Positions 15,854 to 25,021 of a stretch of DNA of 34,353 bases are shown piece after piece. The stretch is from an uncultured Chloroflexota bacterium. GTDB lineage: Bacteria; Chloroflexota; Chloroflexia; Thermomicrobiales; UBA6265. Position 1 is the first letter of the stretch; every line of letters starts with the position of its first letter. The DNA is taken from positions 1 to 34,353 of the forward strand of contig CAIPGK010000410.1 of assembly GCA_903864575.1 (NCBI GenBank), read 5' to 3'. The position numbers and the translations under genes are program-made. Under the pieces are notes generated by a model that worked only from the letters and a program-made list of their open reading frames with translations, did no database searches and had not been told where the DNA came from.

Positions 15854-17674
15854 TTGTCGGACGCAGCTGCGACGGTCTCGCGCGCTCGCGCACCGGTCCC
15901 GGATGAATCACGTCGGGGACGGCTCCTGACATGGGTCGCCGTCGGCCTGCTGATGGTCGTCGCGTTCGCGGCGCGTCTGATCGCGTCGCGCCTTCCGTTC
16001 ACCGACGACGAGGCCTCCACGCTGCTGGCTGCCCAGCAGATCGCGCGCACCGGCGCGCCCGTGCTGCCGAGTGGAGTGCTCTACCTCCATGGCGCCGTGA
16101 TCTCCTATCTTCTGGCGCCATTCGCATGGTTCGGCTGGCTGGACATCGGCCATCTCCAGCACTTGCGATTGCTCAATGTGGTCATCGGCACGATGGTGGC
16201 GCCGGTTGCGTGGCTGGTCGGTCGGAAGGCGAGCGGCTCGACGGTTACCGGGTTGTTGGCCGCGCTGTTCGTAGCCATCGAGCCGGCCAGTGTGCTGTGG
16301 GGAAGCTACCTGCGGATGTATGCCCTGCTGGCGGTGGCGGCAGGGGTGTTCGCGCTCTGCTTCCTCGAGGCGGTGCGGGAGCCGCGAGGCGAGGCGTACC
16401 GGCGGGCGCTGATCCTGATGGTCGTCGCGCTGTGGGTGGCGGTCTTTTCGCAGATTGCCGGGGCTTTGCTGTGGCCCGCAGCGGTGCTGGCCGCGTTTGC
16501 GCTGTTTGGCCGCGAGCTTGTCGGCGCGCGGCGAGGGCTGACGATTGCACTTGCCGCCTGCCTGCCCGCGGTGATTGTGTATGTGGCACTCGGGCGAGTC
16601 TTCAGCGCAGGCGGGACAGCGTCGGCGGGATCGCGGACCGAGCCCGCAAGCATCGGATTTCCGGGGGACCATCTGCTGGATCCCTCGCGCATGTTTTCGC
16701 CGAATATGCGCGCGTTCAAGGCCATTTTTCTGGGTAATCCGTTCGGCGAGGTGTTGCCGGTTCTGGTGGTGGCCCTTGCCGCAGTCGTGGCTGGAGTCTG
16801 GGTGATCGCGGGCAGCGCGCAGGGTGAAAGGCGCAATGCCGCCGGGGCGCTCCTGTCGCTTGCATGGGTTCCCGTGCTGCTTGTGACGGCGTTGGTTGAA
16901 TCCGCTGGCGAGCGTTACCACCTGACCAGCATCGTTGCGCTGATGACGCTGGCTGCGTGGGGCATCCGGACGATCTTCCATGCCGGGGTTTCCGCGAGAA
17001 CCTCTGGCGGGTTGGTGCGGGCCGGGCTCGCTGCAGGCATGACGGCCATGCTGCTTGGCCACGATATGGCGATCGTGCGAGACCTCAAGAGCTGGGCGCC
17101 AAGCAACAGCGGGGGCCAGTTGGAGGCGCTGGCGGCGATTGCGCCGCAGGTCGATGACGAGACGTTGGTGATCGCCAGCTTCCCCCCCACCATCAGCTAC
17201 CACGTTCTTGGCGACCGCCCGGGCATCCGGTTTTTCAATGTGACTGGCCAGTACAACCTACCCGCGCCGGATGGCTCTCCTCGGGATTACTGGCTCGGCC
17301 GCCCGATGATCACGACCCGGGGCGAGCTGTGCCGGGCGCTGGTGGACTCGCCGGGCGCGTTCGTGTTGTTCATGCAGTCGACGCTCATGGGCAAGTCCGG
17401 ATCGGGGGGCATCGGCACCAGCGGGACGGACTTGATTGCAGCGGTCCAGGGCGCGTCGGAGCCGTTCCACGCTGACGAGCGGGTACAGGTGTATCGCACC
17501 CTGCCGGTGAACCAGTGGACGGAGGAAGCCCATTCGATCTGCGGGCCGATGGCCGACCGCACTGCTGGCGACAAATCGAACACGGATGGCGGCCGGTCAC
17601 GCCAGAATGAAGGGGCGGCCCCCGGCGCGGGGCGAAACAACCGCCCGCACCGGCAGGCGACCCCGTCTCCTTGA
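15854..17674 (+). CDS. GT39/ArnT-like polytopic membrane glycosyltransferase
   Basis: About 606 residues with roughly ten hydrophobic segments, from [21 protein letters not shown] to the middle of the protein, then a soluble C-terminal domain (from about [17 protein letters not shown]). The first outer loop carries [11 protein letters not shown], matching the acidic catalytic loop of GT-C enzymes of the PMT/ArnT/GT39 class, which use polyprenyl-phosphate sugars on the outer face of the membrane. The start is unclear: an open frame reaches GTG 15587, but the stretch to 15850 has poor codon use. TTG 15854, with gtgggga about 10 nt upstream, gives a sensible short cytoplasmic N-terminus. The C-terminal 50 residues are low complexity. 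Acceptor and sugar are unknown; the exopolysaccharide-type genes at 21638-26133 are possible partners. Confidence 0.75.
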   Translation: MSDAAATVSRARAPVPDESRRGRLLTWVAVGLLMVVAFAARLIASRLPFTDDEASTLLAAQQIARTGAPVLPSGVLYLHGAVISYLLAPFAWFGWLDIGHLQHLRLLNVVIGTMVAPVAWLVGRKASGSTVTGLLAALFVAIEPASVLWGSYLRMYALLAVAAGVFALCFLEAVREPRGEAYRRALILMVVALWVAVFSQIAGALLWPAAVLAAFALFGRELVGARRGLTIALAACLPAVIVYVALGRVFSAGGTASAGSRTEPASIGFPGDHLLDPSRMFSPNMRAFKAIFLGNPFGEVLPVLVVALAAVVAGVWVIAGSAQGERRNAAGALLSLAWVPVLLVTALVESAGERYHLTSIVALMTLAAWGIRTIFHAGVSARTSGGLVRAGLAAGMTAMLLGHDMAIVRDLKSWAPSNSGGQLEALAAIAPQVDDETLVIASFPPTISYHVLGDRPGIRFFNVTGQYNLPAPDGSPRDYWLGRPMITTRGELCRALVDSPGAFVLFMQSTLMGKSGSGGIGTSGTDLIAAVQGASEPFHADERVQVYRTLPVNQWTEEAHSICGPMADRTAGDKSNTDGGRSRQNEGAAPGAGRNNRPHRQATPSP

Positions 17675-18031
17675 GCGCGCGTTACCGGGTACGCCCGGCA
17701 TGCGATCACCCCGGAACGGGCAGGAGGATTACCCGGTGACGATCGCGTGGCCGGGATCGCTCAGCGTGGCCTCCACGGCGGTGGCACGCCGAGGTGCGCT
17801 GACGGTTGCGGGCGAGTCGCACCGGGCAGGTCCGAATGGCGTGGTTGACGATGAGGACGACCGGCAGACGCCTGCCCTGCCCTGAATGAATCGTCGGGCA
17901 GGAGCCGCTGCCTGGCGTGCGGCGGGCTAGGGCAGGGGCAGGGGAGCGAGGCTCAGGGCATCCGGAAACCGCCGGGGAACGGCGCCGGGTAAGGAACGGT
18001 GGCGTCGCGCCCTTTGGCGGGCGAGGTGCGG
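17675..18031. other. Intergenic region without a supportable gene
   Basis: This is 357 nt between the membrane glycosyltransferase and the Tat-signal remnant. A 5-bp hairpin (ccggg 17685-17689, cccgg 17694-17698) right after the glycosyltransferase stop could be a weak terminator. On the minus strand a one-base shift would extend the Tat remnant downstream to a frame reading PYPAPFPGGFRMP and then stop, which hints at a decayed gene rather than neutral spacer. Confidence 0.35.
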
Positions 18032-18217
18032 CTACGAGGTTCCGGCGGCCGGTAAATCCGGGTCTTCCGCCCGGACAAGCCGTCCGCTCAGGCTCGCGGC
18101 GAGTTCATCGAGGTTGGCGGCATGGGCCGAGATCGCCTGAATGTGGAGACCGAGAACGGAGGCGAGCGATGCCGCGCCAACGCCACGGAGGAACGTCCGG
18201 CGGTTGTATCGGGACAT
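18032..18217 (-). pseudogene. Tat-signal remnant of an exported protein (possibly an FAD-linked oxidase)
   Basis: The frame codes 61 residues. A textbook twin-arginine signal, YNRRTFLRGVGAASLASVLG (RR at residues 6-7), and an AHA-type cleavage site are followed by only about 25 residues (LDELAASLSGRLVRAEDPDL) before the stop. The remaining stretch resembles the first lines of Tat-exported FAD/BBE-type oxidoreductases, where a GRL...PGDPxY segment precedes the FAD domain. Start ATG 18217 has a gaggtg ribosome binding site. A signal peptide with almost no mature part argues for truncation or a frameshift near 18045. A genuine micro-protein cannot be excluded. Confidence 0.45.
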
Positions 18218-18598
18218 GGACACACCTCACGAAGCGAAGCAGCCGACACATCCGGATGCGCCCTCCCGCCGCTGCAAGCCGGGTTGTGCGCCGTCCGCCC
18301 CTGCCGGAGTCTGCCACACCCCATTTCTCCGGATGGCGGCGTGTGCCGGTGCGCGCCGCAGTGCGGAGACCCCATGGTGCAGCTGAATTCCGGACTGGCG
18401 CAGCCTGCCCGCGGGCCACCGGTTGGGTTGGGATCGGTCGATCCGCGGTGCGTTGACTGACCGCGTTGCCGGTCACGCTCCGCACCAGGATGGCGACCGG
18501 AGGCGCGGGACCGGACCGGCAACTCTCGGCGCGACGCGATCCTCTCCCTCCGGGCTGGCCGGCGACGCGGGCGCCCTGTGGCCGGGGCGCGGCTGTGA
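18218..18598. other. Intergenic region with small inverted repeats
   Basis: This 381-nt stretch lies between the iolD stop and the Tat remnant, both read leftwards. It includes two operator-like inverted repeats: ggatcg-gt-cgatcc (18431-18444) and tgaccg-cgttgc-cggtca (18458-18475). They lie over 200 nt upstream of the Tat remnant. No coding frame with believable homology was found on either strand. Confidence 0.4.
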
Positions 18599-18609
18599 TC
18601 AGCCGCGCC
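18586..18609 (-). terminator. Hairpin overlapping the iolD stop codon
   Basis: A perfect 9-bp stem (ggcgcggct 18586-18594, agccgcgcc 18601-18609) with a 6-nt loop spans the end of iolD. The TGA stop (complement of 18599-18601) lies at the loop/stem edge. It is likely a termination or 3'-end-protecting structure, without a T-run. Confidence 0.45.
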
Positions 18610-20470
18610 AGAGGCGGGCCGAGGTGCGGGCCTCGTAGCCTTCGCGGGCCTGCTGCACGCCGGGTCGGCCCGAGACCTCCGCGACCGGGACATCCCACCA
18701 GCTCTCGAATCCGGGAACGCCGCGGCCGGGCTCGATCTTGACGTCGATCAACACGGTGCGGTCGGCCTGCTTCGCCTGATCGAGGGCGCGGTGCAGTTCG
18801 GATTCGGTTCGGGCGCGGAAGGCGAGCGCGCCGAGGCTTTCGGCATTTTTCGCGAAGTCGATCGGCATGAATGGGCCGTCGAGCACACCGGTCTCCGGGT
18901 TCCGGGCGCGGAGTTCGTTGCCGAACGCCGGGGACCCGCATCCCATCTGCAGACCCTTGATGCACTGGAAGCCGCCGTTGTCGATGAGGACGATGACGAG
19001 CTTCATGCCCTCCTGCAGGGAAGTCACGATCTCGGTGTGGAGCATCAGGTAGGAGCCATCGCCGACCATGATGAAGACCTCGCGGGAGGGGTCGGCCATC
19101 TTCGCCCCGAGGGCGCCAGCGATCTCGTAGCCCATGCAGGAGAAGCCGTATTCGAGGTGATAGCTCTTGGGATCGACCGGCCGCCACAGCTTGAGCAGAT
19201 CTCCCGGCATGGAGCCCGCTGCGCAGACGACCACATCGCGCGGTCCAGCGGCGTCGTTGACCATGCCGATGGCATTGGCCTGCGTCAGGTTCTCCGGAGT
19301 GGTGACGCGGAGCAGGGAGTCCACGGTGGCGTCCCACTCGGCCTTCCAGGTCTCGGCGGCGTCGCCCCAGGCGGCGTCGGCGCGATAGCCGGCTGATGCT
19401 GCGGCGGCGTGGAGGGCCTTGAGGCCTTCGCGGGCGTCGGCGACGAGCGGCAGGGAGCCGAGTTTATGGGCGTCGCGAGATGCCACGTTGATGCTGATGA
19501 ACGTCACGTCCGGGTTGGCGAAGGCGGTGTGGGAGGCCGTCGTGAAGTCGGAAAGACGGGTGCCGACGGCGATCACGAGATCTGCGTCACGGGCGAGGCG
19601 GTTGGCGGCGAGACCGCCATTGGAGCCAACCGCGCCTGCGTTCCATGGGTGATTCCACGGAAGCGCGCCCTTGCCGCCTTGCGTCTCCAGGACCGGGATG
19701 CCGAAGGCGTCCGCGAAATCGGACAGCTCGGCGGTGGCTTCGGAGTAAATCGTGCCGCCGCCGGTGACGATGACCGGGCGGCGAGCCTGCCGCAGCAGGG
19801 CGACGGCGTCCGCGAGGGCATCCGGGGCGGGGACGCCGCGATAGATGGTGTGCACCTTCGGCGCGAAGAACCCGAGCGGGTAGTCGTAGGCCTCGGTCTG
19901 GACATCCTGCGGCAGGCAGATGGTGACGGCGCCGGTGTCGGCCTGATCGGTGAGCACGCGCATCGCCTCAGGCAGGCTGGCGAGCAGTTGATCCGGGCGA
20001 TTGATGCGGTCCCAGAACCGGGAGACCGGACGGAAGGCGTCGTTGGCCGAAATGTCGAGACTCATGGGGTGCTCGATCTGCTGGAGCACGGGGTCGGGCA
20101 TGCGGTTGGCGAAGATGTCGCCCGGGAGGAGCAGCACCGGCAGGCGGTTGACGGTGGCGGTTCCCGCGCCGGTCACCATGTTGAGCGCGCCAGGGCCGAT
20201 GGAGGAGGTGCAGGCGAAGGTCTGCAGGCGATTTTTCATCTTGGCATAGGCGATCGCGGTGTGGACCATGCCCTGTTCGTTCTGGGGGCGGTAATAGCGC
20301 AGGTCGTCGCGGAACTCCTCGAGCGCCTGACCCATGCCGGAGACGTTGCCGTGGCCGAAAATGCCCCACATGCCGGCGAAAAGGGGGTTCTGCCTGCCGT
20401 CGCGGGCGACATGCTGGTTGGCAAGGTACTTGACGACGGCCTGCGACATCGTCAGGCGAACGGTCTCCAT
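18599..20470 (-). CDS. iolD: 3D-(3,5/4)-trihydroxycyclohexane-1,2-dione hydrolase
   Basis: A 623-residue thiamine-diphosphate enzyme that opens the ring of trihydroxycyclohexane-1,2-dione to 5-deoxy-D-glucuronate in myo-inositol catabolism. The N-terminal TPP-PYR domain contains LTMSQAVVKYLANQ and GMWGIFGHGNVSGMGQAL, diagnostic of IolD rather than acetolactate synthase. The central domain follows (VIVTGGGTIYSEA). The C-terminal TPP-PP domain has GDGSYLMLHTEIVTS and DNGGFQCIKGLQ, the Mg-ThDP motif. ATG 20470 has agggag at 7 nt. A very long open frame on this strand extends through the next genes but is antisense to them. It is divergent from an EamA transporter and separated from the other iol-type genes in the window. 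Its product is the substrate of the IolB encoded at 29326-30228. Confidence 0.93.
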   Translation of the reverse strand: METVRLTMSQAVVKYLANQHVARDGRQNPLFAGMWGIFGHGNVSGMGQALEEFRDDLRYYRPQNEQGMVHTAIAYAKMKNRLQTFACTSSIGPGALNMVTGAGTATVNRLPVLLLPGDIFANRMPDPVLQQIEHPMSLDISANDAFRPVSRFWDRINRPDQLLASLPEAMRVLTDQADTGAVTICLPQDVQTEAYDYPLGFFAPKVHTIYRGVPAPDALADAVALLRQARRPVIVTGGGTIYSEATAELSDFADAFGIPVLETQGGKGALPWNHPWNAGAVGSNGGLAANRLARDADLVIAVGTRLSDFTTASHTAFANPDVTFISINVASRDAHKLGSLPLVADAREGLKALHAAAASAGYRADAAWGDAAETWKAEWDATVDSLLRVTTPENLTQANAIGMVNDAAGPRDVVVCAAGSMPGDLLKLWRPVDPKSYHLEYGFSCMGYEIAGALGAKMADPSREVFIMVGDGSYLMLHTEIVTSLQEGMKLVIVLIDNGGFQCIKGLQMGCGSPAFGNELRARNPETGVLDGPFMPIDFAKNAESLGALAFRARTESELHRALDQAKQADRTVLIDVKIEPGRGVPGFESWWDVPVAEVSGRPGVQQAREGYEARTSARLWRG

Positions 20471-20494
20471 CGCAAACTCCCTTCGGCTTGGCAT

Positions 20495-20604
20495 GCATGG
20501 CGGGAAAGGACGAGGTCGGATGCCACCCGGATTGACCATCCGCCATGCCCGGCCCACACTTCGGACGGCGTGCCCCGGCCATGTGTTCAGCCGGGATGGT
20601 AGCA
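20495..20604 (-). promoter_or_regulatory. iolD control region: extended -10 and 9-bp inverted repeat
   Basis: Reading the minus strand, TGC-TACCAT (20604-20596) is an extended -10 element about 130 nt before iolD; no good -35 accompanies it. Closer to the gene, gcatggcgg (20495-20503) and ccgccatgc (20540-20548) form a 9-bp inverted repeat 36 nt apart. This could be a repressor site for an inositol-responsive regulator not encoded here. A hairpin cggagcc/ggctccg (about 20605-20623) lies just upstream of the -10. Confidence 0.3.
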
Positions 20605-20677
20605 CGGAGCCTGACGGGCTCCGGGTGGGCCCGGGCCGCGGAATGTGCGGTGTGGGGCGAGCGAAAGGAACGGGTCG

Positions 20678-21622
20678 ATGCACCGGTCGGCGAGCGGCCG
20701 CGCTTTCCTGCTGGTGCTGACGACGGGCATCCTGTGGGGGACCATCGGCGTCGGCGCAAAGGGTGTCTACCAGATGACGACGCTGGATGCCGTGTCGGTC
20801 ACATGGCTGCGCGCGCTGGTGGCGGCGTGCGCCTGCATCGCGCTGGCAGGACCGACCCTGTGGCGCGGGGCATCGAGCGCGACCCGGCGTGACCTCGCGC
20901 TGATGGCGGGGCTGGGGGTCGTGCTCATCGTCTACCAGTGGTGCTATCTCGCCTCGATCGATCGCCTTGGCATTGCGCAGGCAACGCTCATCGCCCTCTG
21001 CGTGCCGCCGGTGCTGGTCGCCGCCGTCTCGGCCATCTTCCTGGGAGAGACCATGACGCCGCGGCTGTTGGTCTCCCTGCTCGGGGCGCTCGCGGGGACG
21101 GCGCTGCTGGTCGGCGCGCCAGTCGCCGGCGGTGGTCCGAGGGATGGCGGCGCGCTGCTGGCCGGAGTGCTGCTCGGGCTGGGATCGGCGGCAGGGGTAG
21201 CTGGCCACGCGCTCGGCAGCCGCACGATCGCCGGGTACCATGATGCGCTGCTGCCGCTGGCGATCGGCTTTCCGGCCGGGACCATCGCGTTCGCGCCGGT
21301 GGCGCTCGGGCGCGGGTTTTCGCTGGATCAGCCACTGATCGGCTGGTTGCTCGTGCTCTACCTTGGCGTCGTGCCCTCGGCGATTGCGTACCTGTTGTAC
21401 CAGCGGGGGCTGCGCCATTTGCCAGCCTCCACCGCGACCATCATTACGCTGGTGGAACCATTGACCGCGGCCGTGCTGGCGTGGATGCTCTTCGGGGAGC
21501 GTCTGGGGCCACTGGGGTTGCTGGGCGGCGGGCTGCTGCTCGCGTCGATCGTCGTGCTGTCGCGGCAATCTGCCGCACCCGGCGGGCAATCCGCCGCCGA
21601 GGCCATCGCGCTCGGAGAATAG
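20678..21622 (+). CDS. EamA-family (DMT superfamily) transporter
   Basis: A 314-residue inner-membrane protein with ten predicted helices in two EamA repeats. The first starts with FLLVLTTGILWGTIGVGAKG, and the second contains GVVPSAIAYLLYQRGLRHLPASTATIITLVEPLTA with the characteristic EP near the end of helix 9. Such proteins usually export metabolites or amino acids, or move nucleotide sugars. ATG 20678 follows gaaaggaa; the in-frame extension to 20645 is not needed. It is divergent from iolD and 15 nt ahead of the two-GT4 gene, so it may either serve the inositol gene or export precursors for the glycan made downstream. Confidence 0.85.
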   Translation: MHRSASGRAFLLVLTTGILWGTIGVGAKGVYQMTTLDAVSVTWLRALVAACACIALAGPTLWRGASSATRRDLALMAGLGVVLIVYQWCYLASIDRLGIAQATLIALCVPPVLVAAVSAIFLGETMTPRLLVSLLGALAGTALLVGAPVAGGGPRDGGALLAGVLLGLGSAAGVAGHALGSRTIAGYHDALLPLAIGFPAGTIAFAPVALGRGFSLDQPLIGWLLVLYLGVVPSAIAYLLYQRGLRHLPASTATIITLVEPLTAAVLAWMLFGERLGPLGLLGGGLLLASIVVLSRQSAAPGGQSAAEAIALGE

Positions 21623-21637
21623 AATGAGCTTGACCCA

Positions 21638-24600
21638 GTGACGAACGTCCGCGCCGCCGGGTTTGAGGCCCTGAACCGGGGTGATCCTCTCGCGGCCGCG
21701 CCGTTGCTGCATGCGGCGGTGGCCGCCGAACCGGGAGACGGCGCGGCGTGGCTGGCGCTCTCCCGCGCTCAACTGGAGTGTGCCGACCTCTCGGGCGCCT
21801 GGCTTTCGGCGACCACGGCCTGCGCGAAGGATTCCGCGAGCGCCGAGGCGGCCCTGCACCTCGCGGCGGTCGAGTTGCGGCGGGGCGACCGCGGTGCGGC
21901 GGGGCGCGTGCTGGCAACCTTCGCGGCGCGAGCGGGTGAGGACCCGGTCAGGCTGAGCCCGATCCTCGATCGCCTGCTGGAGTTGCGGGACTGGACGCGC
22001 GCCGGGGAGGTTGGGCTCGCGATGCGCGCCGCGCAGCCGGACGACGAGCGAGCCGTCTTCTCGATTGCAGCGGCCCTGCAGGCGGCGGGTGACCTGGCTG
22101 GCGCGCGGGAAATGGCGGGTTCGCTCGGGGAGGATGCAGCCGTTCGGATCGCGATCCGGCTGCTGCTCGCGGAACATGCTCCGCTCGATGCGTGGGCGTT
22201 GACGCAGGCCACCGCCGACCACCTGCTGACATCGCGGACGATCGAGCAGGTTGCACGGGATCTGCTGGCCGCGGGCCATCTCAGCCCGGCCGCGGCCGCG
22301 GCCGGGCGCGCTCTGCTGCTCGATGACGGCAATCATGCGGCGCGGCGGCTTCTCGATGTCGCGCGGGGCCGGCGCGCCGCCCTGCTGGGAACGTTCCCTC
22401 CGCCTGCCATCGAGGCGCGGGCGTGGGAGCCCATCCCGGGCCGGGCCCTGCTGGTCGCGGCGGCTTCGGCGCCGCGAGTGCTGAACGGCGGAACCGTTCG
22501 CACGCAGGAGATTGCCCGCACCCTCGCCGCGTTCGGGATCGACGAGCATGTCGTCACCAATCCAGGCTTTCCCTGGAGCCAGGGCTGGCTCAGCGATCCG
22601 CCGGAGGAACTGGTCGATGGCGTTCATCACCATCGCCTGCGACCGCCGACCGTGGAGTGGACAGCTGCGCGAGGGATCGATCTACCCGCGCTCCGGGCCG
22701 GCATGCCCGCGCGTGACGACGCGCTTGTCACGCTGATCGCGGAACAGATCGCGACCGTGGCGCATGAGGTGCGCCCGGCCGTGCTTCATGCCACGCGCGC
22801 GCCCCTGTACGCTGAGGCGTCCCTGCTGGCAGGGCGCGCGCTCGGCCTGCCGACGGTTTGTGAGGTGCGTGACTGGAGCGACCGCCTCTGGCTCACGGGC
22901 GATCCCGCGCGGAGCGGGAAGAGCGAACAGATGGGCCTGCTCTTCGATCAGGATACCCGTTGCATGGCTGCCGCCGATCACGTGGTGGTGTTGACCGATG
23001 CCATGCGGGAGGAGGCGATCGCGCGGGGAATCCCGGAGGACAGGATCACGGTCGTGCCAATTGCCATCGATATCGGAGCGATCCGGCCGATGGAGCCCGA
23101 TCCCGACCTGCGGGCAAACCTCCGCATTCCCTCCGGCGATGTGGTGATCGGGCATCTCTCCTCGCTTGCGTCGTATGAAGGGGTGGGCGATCTGATCGAC
23201 GCGTTCGCGCGTCTCGTCGGGGAGGGAGCCGCCGCGACGCTCCTGGTGGTTGGCGACAGCCGGGAGCGGCCAGCGCTCGTGGCGAGAGCGGCGGCCGCCG
23301 GCGTTGCGGATGCCGTTCGATTCGCCGGGCGTGTGCCTCATGAGGAGGTTGTCCGCTGGTATGCGTTGATGGATGTCATCGTCATCCCGCGCCGTGTCAC
23401 CCCGGCGACGATCATGCTGGAGCCAAGCAAGTTGACGGAGGCGATGGCGACCGGCAAGCCGGTGGTCGCGTCCGGTGTTCCCCCGATCCGGGCAGTGCTC
23501 GTGAACGGGGAGACCGGCGTGCTGACGCCTCCGGGAAGTCCTGCGGCCCTCGCTCGCGCCCTCTCCGGGCTGATCGGCGATCCGGCGCGACGGCAGCGGA
23601 TCGGCATGGCCGGGCGGGAGTGGATCGTCGCCAACCGGGAGCTGTCGACGGAGGCAGGGAAACTGGCGGGCGTTCTGGTGGAGGCCGAGTCAACCATCGG
23701 CCCCCGGGCAGGGCGGGATGGCGTCGCGTCCCTGGCGGCGGCGCGCCGGGAGCCGCGTCGGATTCTGCATCTGGTGGAAAACACCGGGCCGTGGGAACTC
23801 TCCGGCAGCACGGTGCGGACGAGCGAAATCCTGCGCTGGCAACGGGAGGCGGGGATCGAACCGCACGTCGCGACCTTGCTCGGCAACCCCTGGAGAGGCG
23901 GCGCGGCGCGCGCGCCGCTGATGGAGACGGTGGATGGCATTCCCCACTACCGGATTGCGCCGGGAATCCGGGGGTGGAACGGGAAGGTGGAACTCGAACG
24001 GGAGGCCGTGATCGCCCGGATGCCGGCGACCGTCGACGAGCGCCGGACCATGCAGGATACCGTGTTGCGCCGGCTTGTCAGGACGATCGAGCCGCAGGCG
24101 ATTCACGGCGCGACCAGCATCGACGCGATGGCGGCAGCCGTCAGGGTCGCCGGCCCCATGGGGTTGCCGGTGATCGTCGAGGTCCGCGGATTCCACGAGT
24201 GGATCTGGCTCTCGGCGGATGCGAGCCGTACTCCGGATGATGCCGGTTTCACGTCCCGGCGGACTCGCGCAACCGAGCAGATGCTTGCGGCGGACCGGGT
24301 CGTCACGCTTTCGGAGGGCATGGCGCGGGAGATCGCGGGGCGCGGGATTCCGATGGAGCGCATCCACGTCGTTCCCAACGCGGTGGACCCCGAGCGATTT
24401 CGGCCCCGGCCGCGGAATGCGGCGCTCGGCGCGCGCGTCGGGATCGGGCCTCATGCGTTTGTGCTGGGCGCGATCACCACGCTCTCTCGCTGGGAAGGAC
24501 TGGAGGCGCTGCTCGATGCGGTCGCCATCCTGCGCCGGGAGGGCGCTCCCGCCGTGGCGTTGCTCGTCGGCGGCGGGGAGATGGCGGACCGGCTCGGGCA

Positions 24601-25021
24601 ACGGGCTGCGGATCTCGGGCTCGGATCCGCCGCGGTGCTGACGGGGCAGGTGCCGTGGGAGGAGGTCCCGCAGTGGTATTCCCTGATCGACGTCTTCGCC
24701 GCGCCCCGCCGGGACCTCCCGTTCACGCGACTGGTCACGCCGCTCAAGCCCTACGAAGCAATGGCGATGGAGCGTGCCGTGATCGTCTCTGACCTGCCCG
24801 CCCTGCGCGAGATGGTGGTGGAGGGCGTGAACGGACTCTTCATGCGGCCGGGTGATGCCGAGGATCTCGCGGACATCGCGCGGGGATTGATGACCGATCC
24901 CGCGCGCCGCCGCGACCTCGGCCGTTCTGCCCGCGAATGGGTCATCGCCAACCGGGCGTGGGTTGACAACGGGCGGCGCTATCTGGAGCTCTATCGCGAG
25001 TTGGGACTGGACATGACATGA
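21638..25021 (+). CDS. Large bifunctional glycosyltransferase: TPR-like head plus two GT4 units
   Basis: A 1,127-residue cytoplasmic protein. Residues 1-250 are alpha-helical, with TPR-like repeats (for example GDPLAAAPLLHAAVAAEPGDGAAWLALSRAQ). Then two homologous GT-B (GT4-like) glycosyltransferase units follow. Each begins with a strand and a GGTVRT/GSTVRT motif (284-289 and 723-728), and each has VVPIAIDIGAIRP / VVPNAVDPERFRP linkers. Their donor-site motifs are EPSKLTEAMATGKPVVAS and TPLKPYEAMAMERAVIVS. Both units end with an R(E)WI/VIANR helix. This indicates an internal duplication giving two active sites that may add two sugars in turn. The start is GTG 21638 with a weak ribosome binding site, 15 nt after the transporter. 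Its last codon overlaps the start of the epimerase gene (ATGA), so the two proteins are made together. Acceptor unknown. Confidence 0.8.
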   Translation: MTNVRAAGFEALNRGDPLAAAPLLHAAVAAEPGDGAAWLALSRAQLECADLSGAWLSATTACAKDSASAEAALHLAAVELRRGDRGAAGRVLATFAARAGEDPVRLSPILDRLLELRDWTRAGEVGLAMRAAQPDDERAVFSIAAALQAAGDLAGAREMAGSLGEDAAVRIAIRLLLAEHAPLDAWALTQATADHLLTSRTIEQVARDLLAAGHLSPAAAAAGRALLLDDGNHAARRLLDVARGRRAALLGTFPPPAIEARAWEPIPGRALLVAAASAPRVLNGGTVRTQEIARTLAAFGIDEHVVTNPGFPWSQGWLSDPPEELVDGVHHHRLRPPTVEWTAARGIDLPALRAGMPARDDALVTLIAEQIATVAHEVRPAVLHATRAPLYAEASLLAGRALGLPTVCEVRDWSDRLWLTGDPARSGKSEQMGLLFDQDTRCMAAADHVVVLTDAMREEAIARGIPEDRITVVPIAIDIGAIRPMEPDPDLRANLRIPSGDVVIGHLSSLASYEGVGDLIDAFARLVGEGAAATLLVVGDSRERPALVARAAAAGVADAVRFAGRVPHEEVVRWYALMDVIVIPRRVTPATIMLEPSKLTEAMATGKPVVASGVPPIRAVLVNGETGVLTPPGSPAALARALSGLIGDPARRQRIGMAGREWIVANRELSTEAGKLAGVLVEAESTIGPRAGRDGVASLAAARREPRRILHLVENTGPWELSGSTVRTSEILRWQREAGIEPHVATLLGNPWRGGAARAPLMETVDGIPHYRIAPGIRGWNGKVELEREAVIARMPATVDERRTMQDTVLRRLVRTIEPQAIHGATSIDAMAAAVRVAGPMGLPVIVEVRGFHEWIWLSADASRTPDDAGFTSRRTRATEQMLAADRVVTLSEGMAREIAGRGIPMERIHVVPNAVDPERFRPRPRNAALGARVGIGPHAFVLGAITTLSRWEGLEALLDAVAILRREGAPAVALLVGGGEMADRLGQRAADLGLGSAAVLTGQVPWEEVPQWYSLIDVFAAPRRDLPFTRLVTPLKPYEAMAMERAVIVSDLPALREMVVEGVNGLFMRPGDAEDLADIARGLMTDPARRRDLGRSAREWVIANRAWVDNGRRYLELYRELGLDMT

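Noticed and set aside
13680-15932. A 750-codon minus frame suggesting a long N-terminal fusion on Fni
   Set aside because: Everything before residue 401 reads across the fni promoter region and the opposite-strand glycosyltransferase copy; Fni family proteins start at [12 protein letters not shown].
15908-17203. A 431-codon minus-strand frame opposite the GT39-like gene
   Set aside because: The composition is Gln/Arg/His-rich with no hydrophobic core. The plus frame has clear membrane segments and homology to its truncated duplicate.
18599-22633. A 1,344-codon open frame on the minus strand covering iolD and the transporter/glycosyltransferase region
   Set aside because: Only the part from 20470 downwards has homology (IolD). 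The rest is antisense to the EamA and glycosyltransferase genes, with arginine/glutamine-rich nonsense typical of GC-rich shadow frames.
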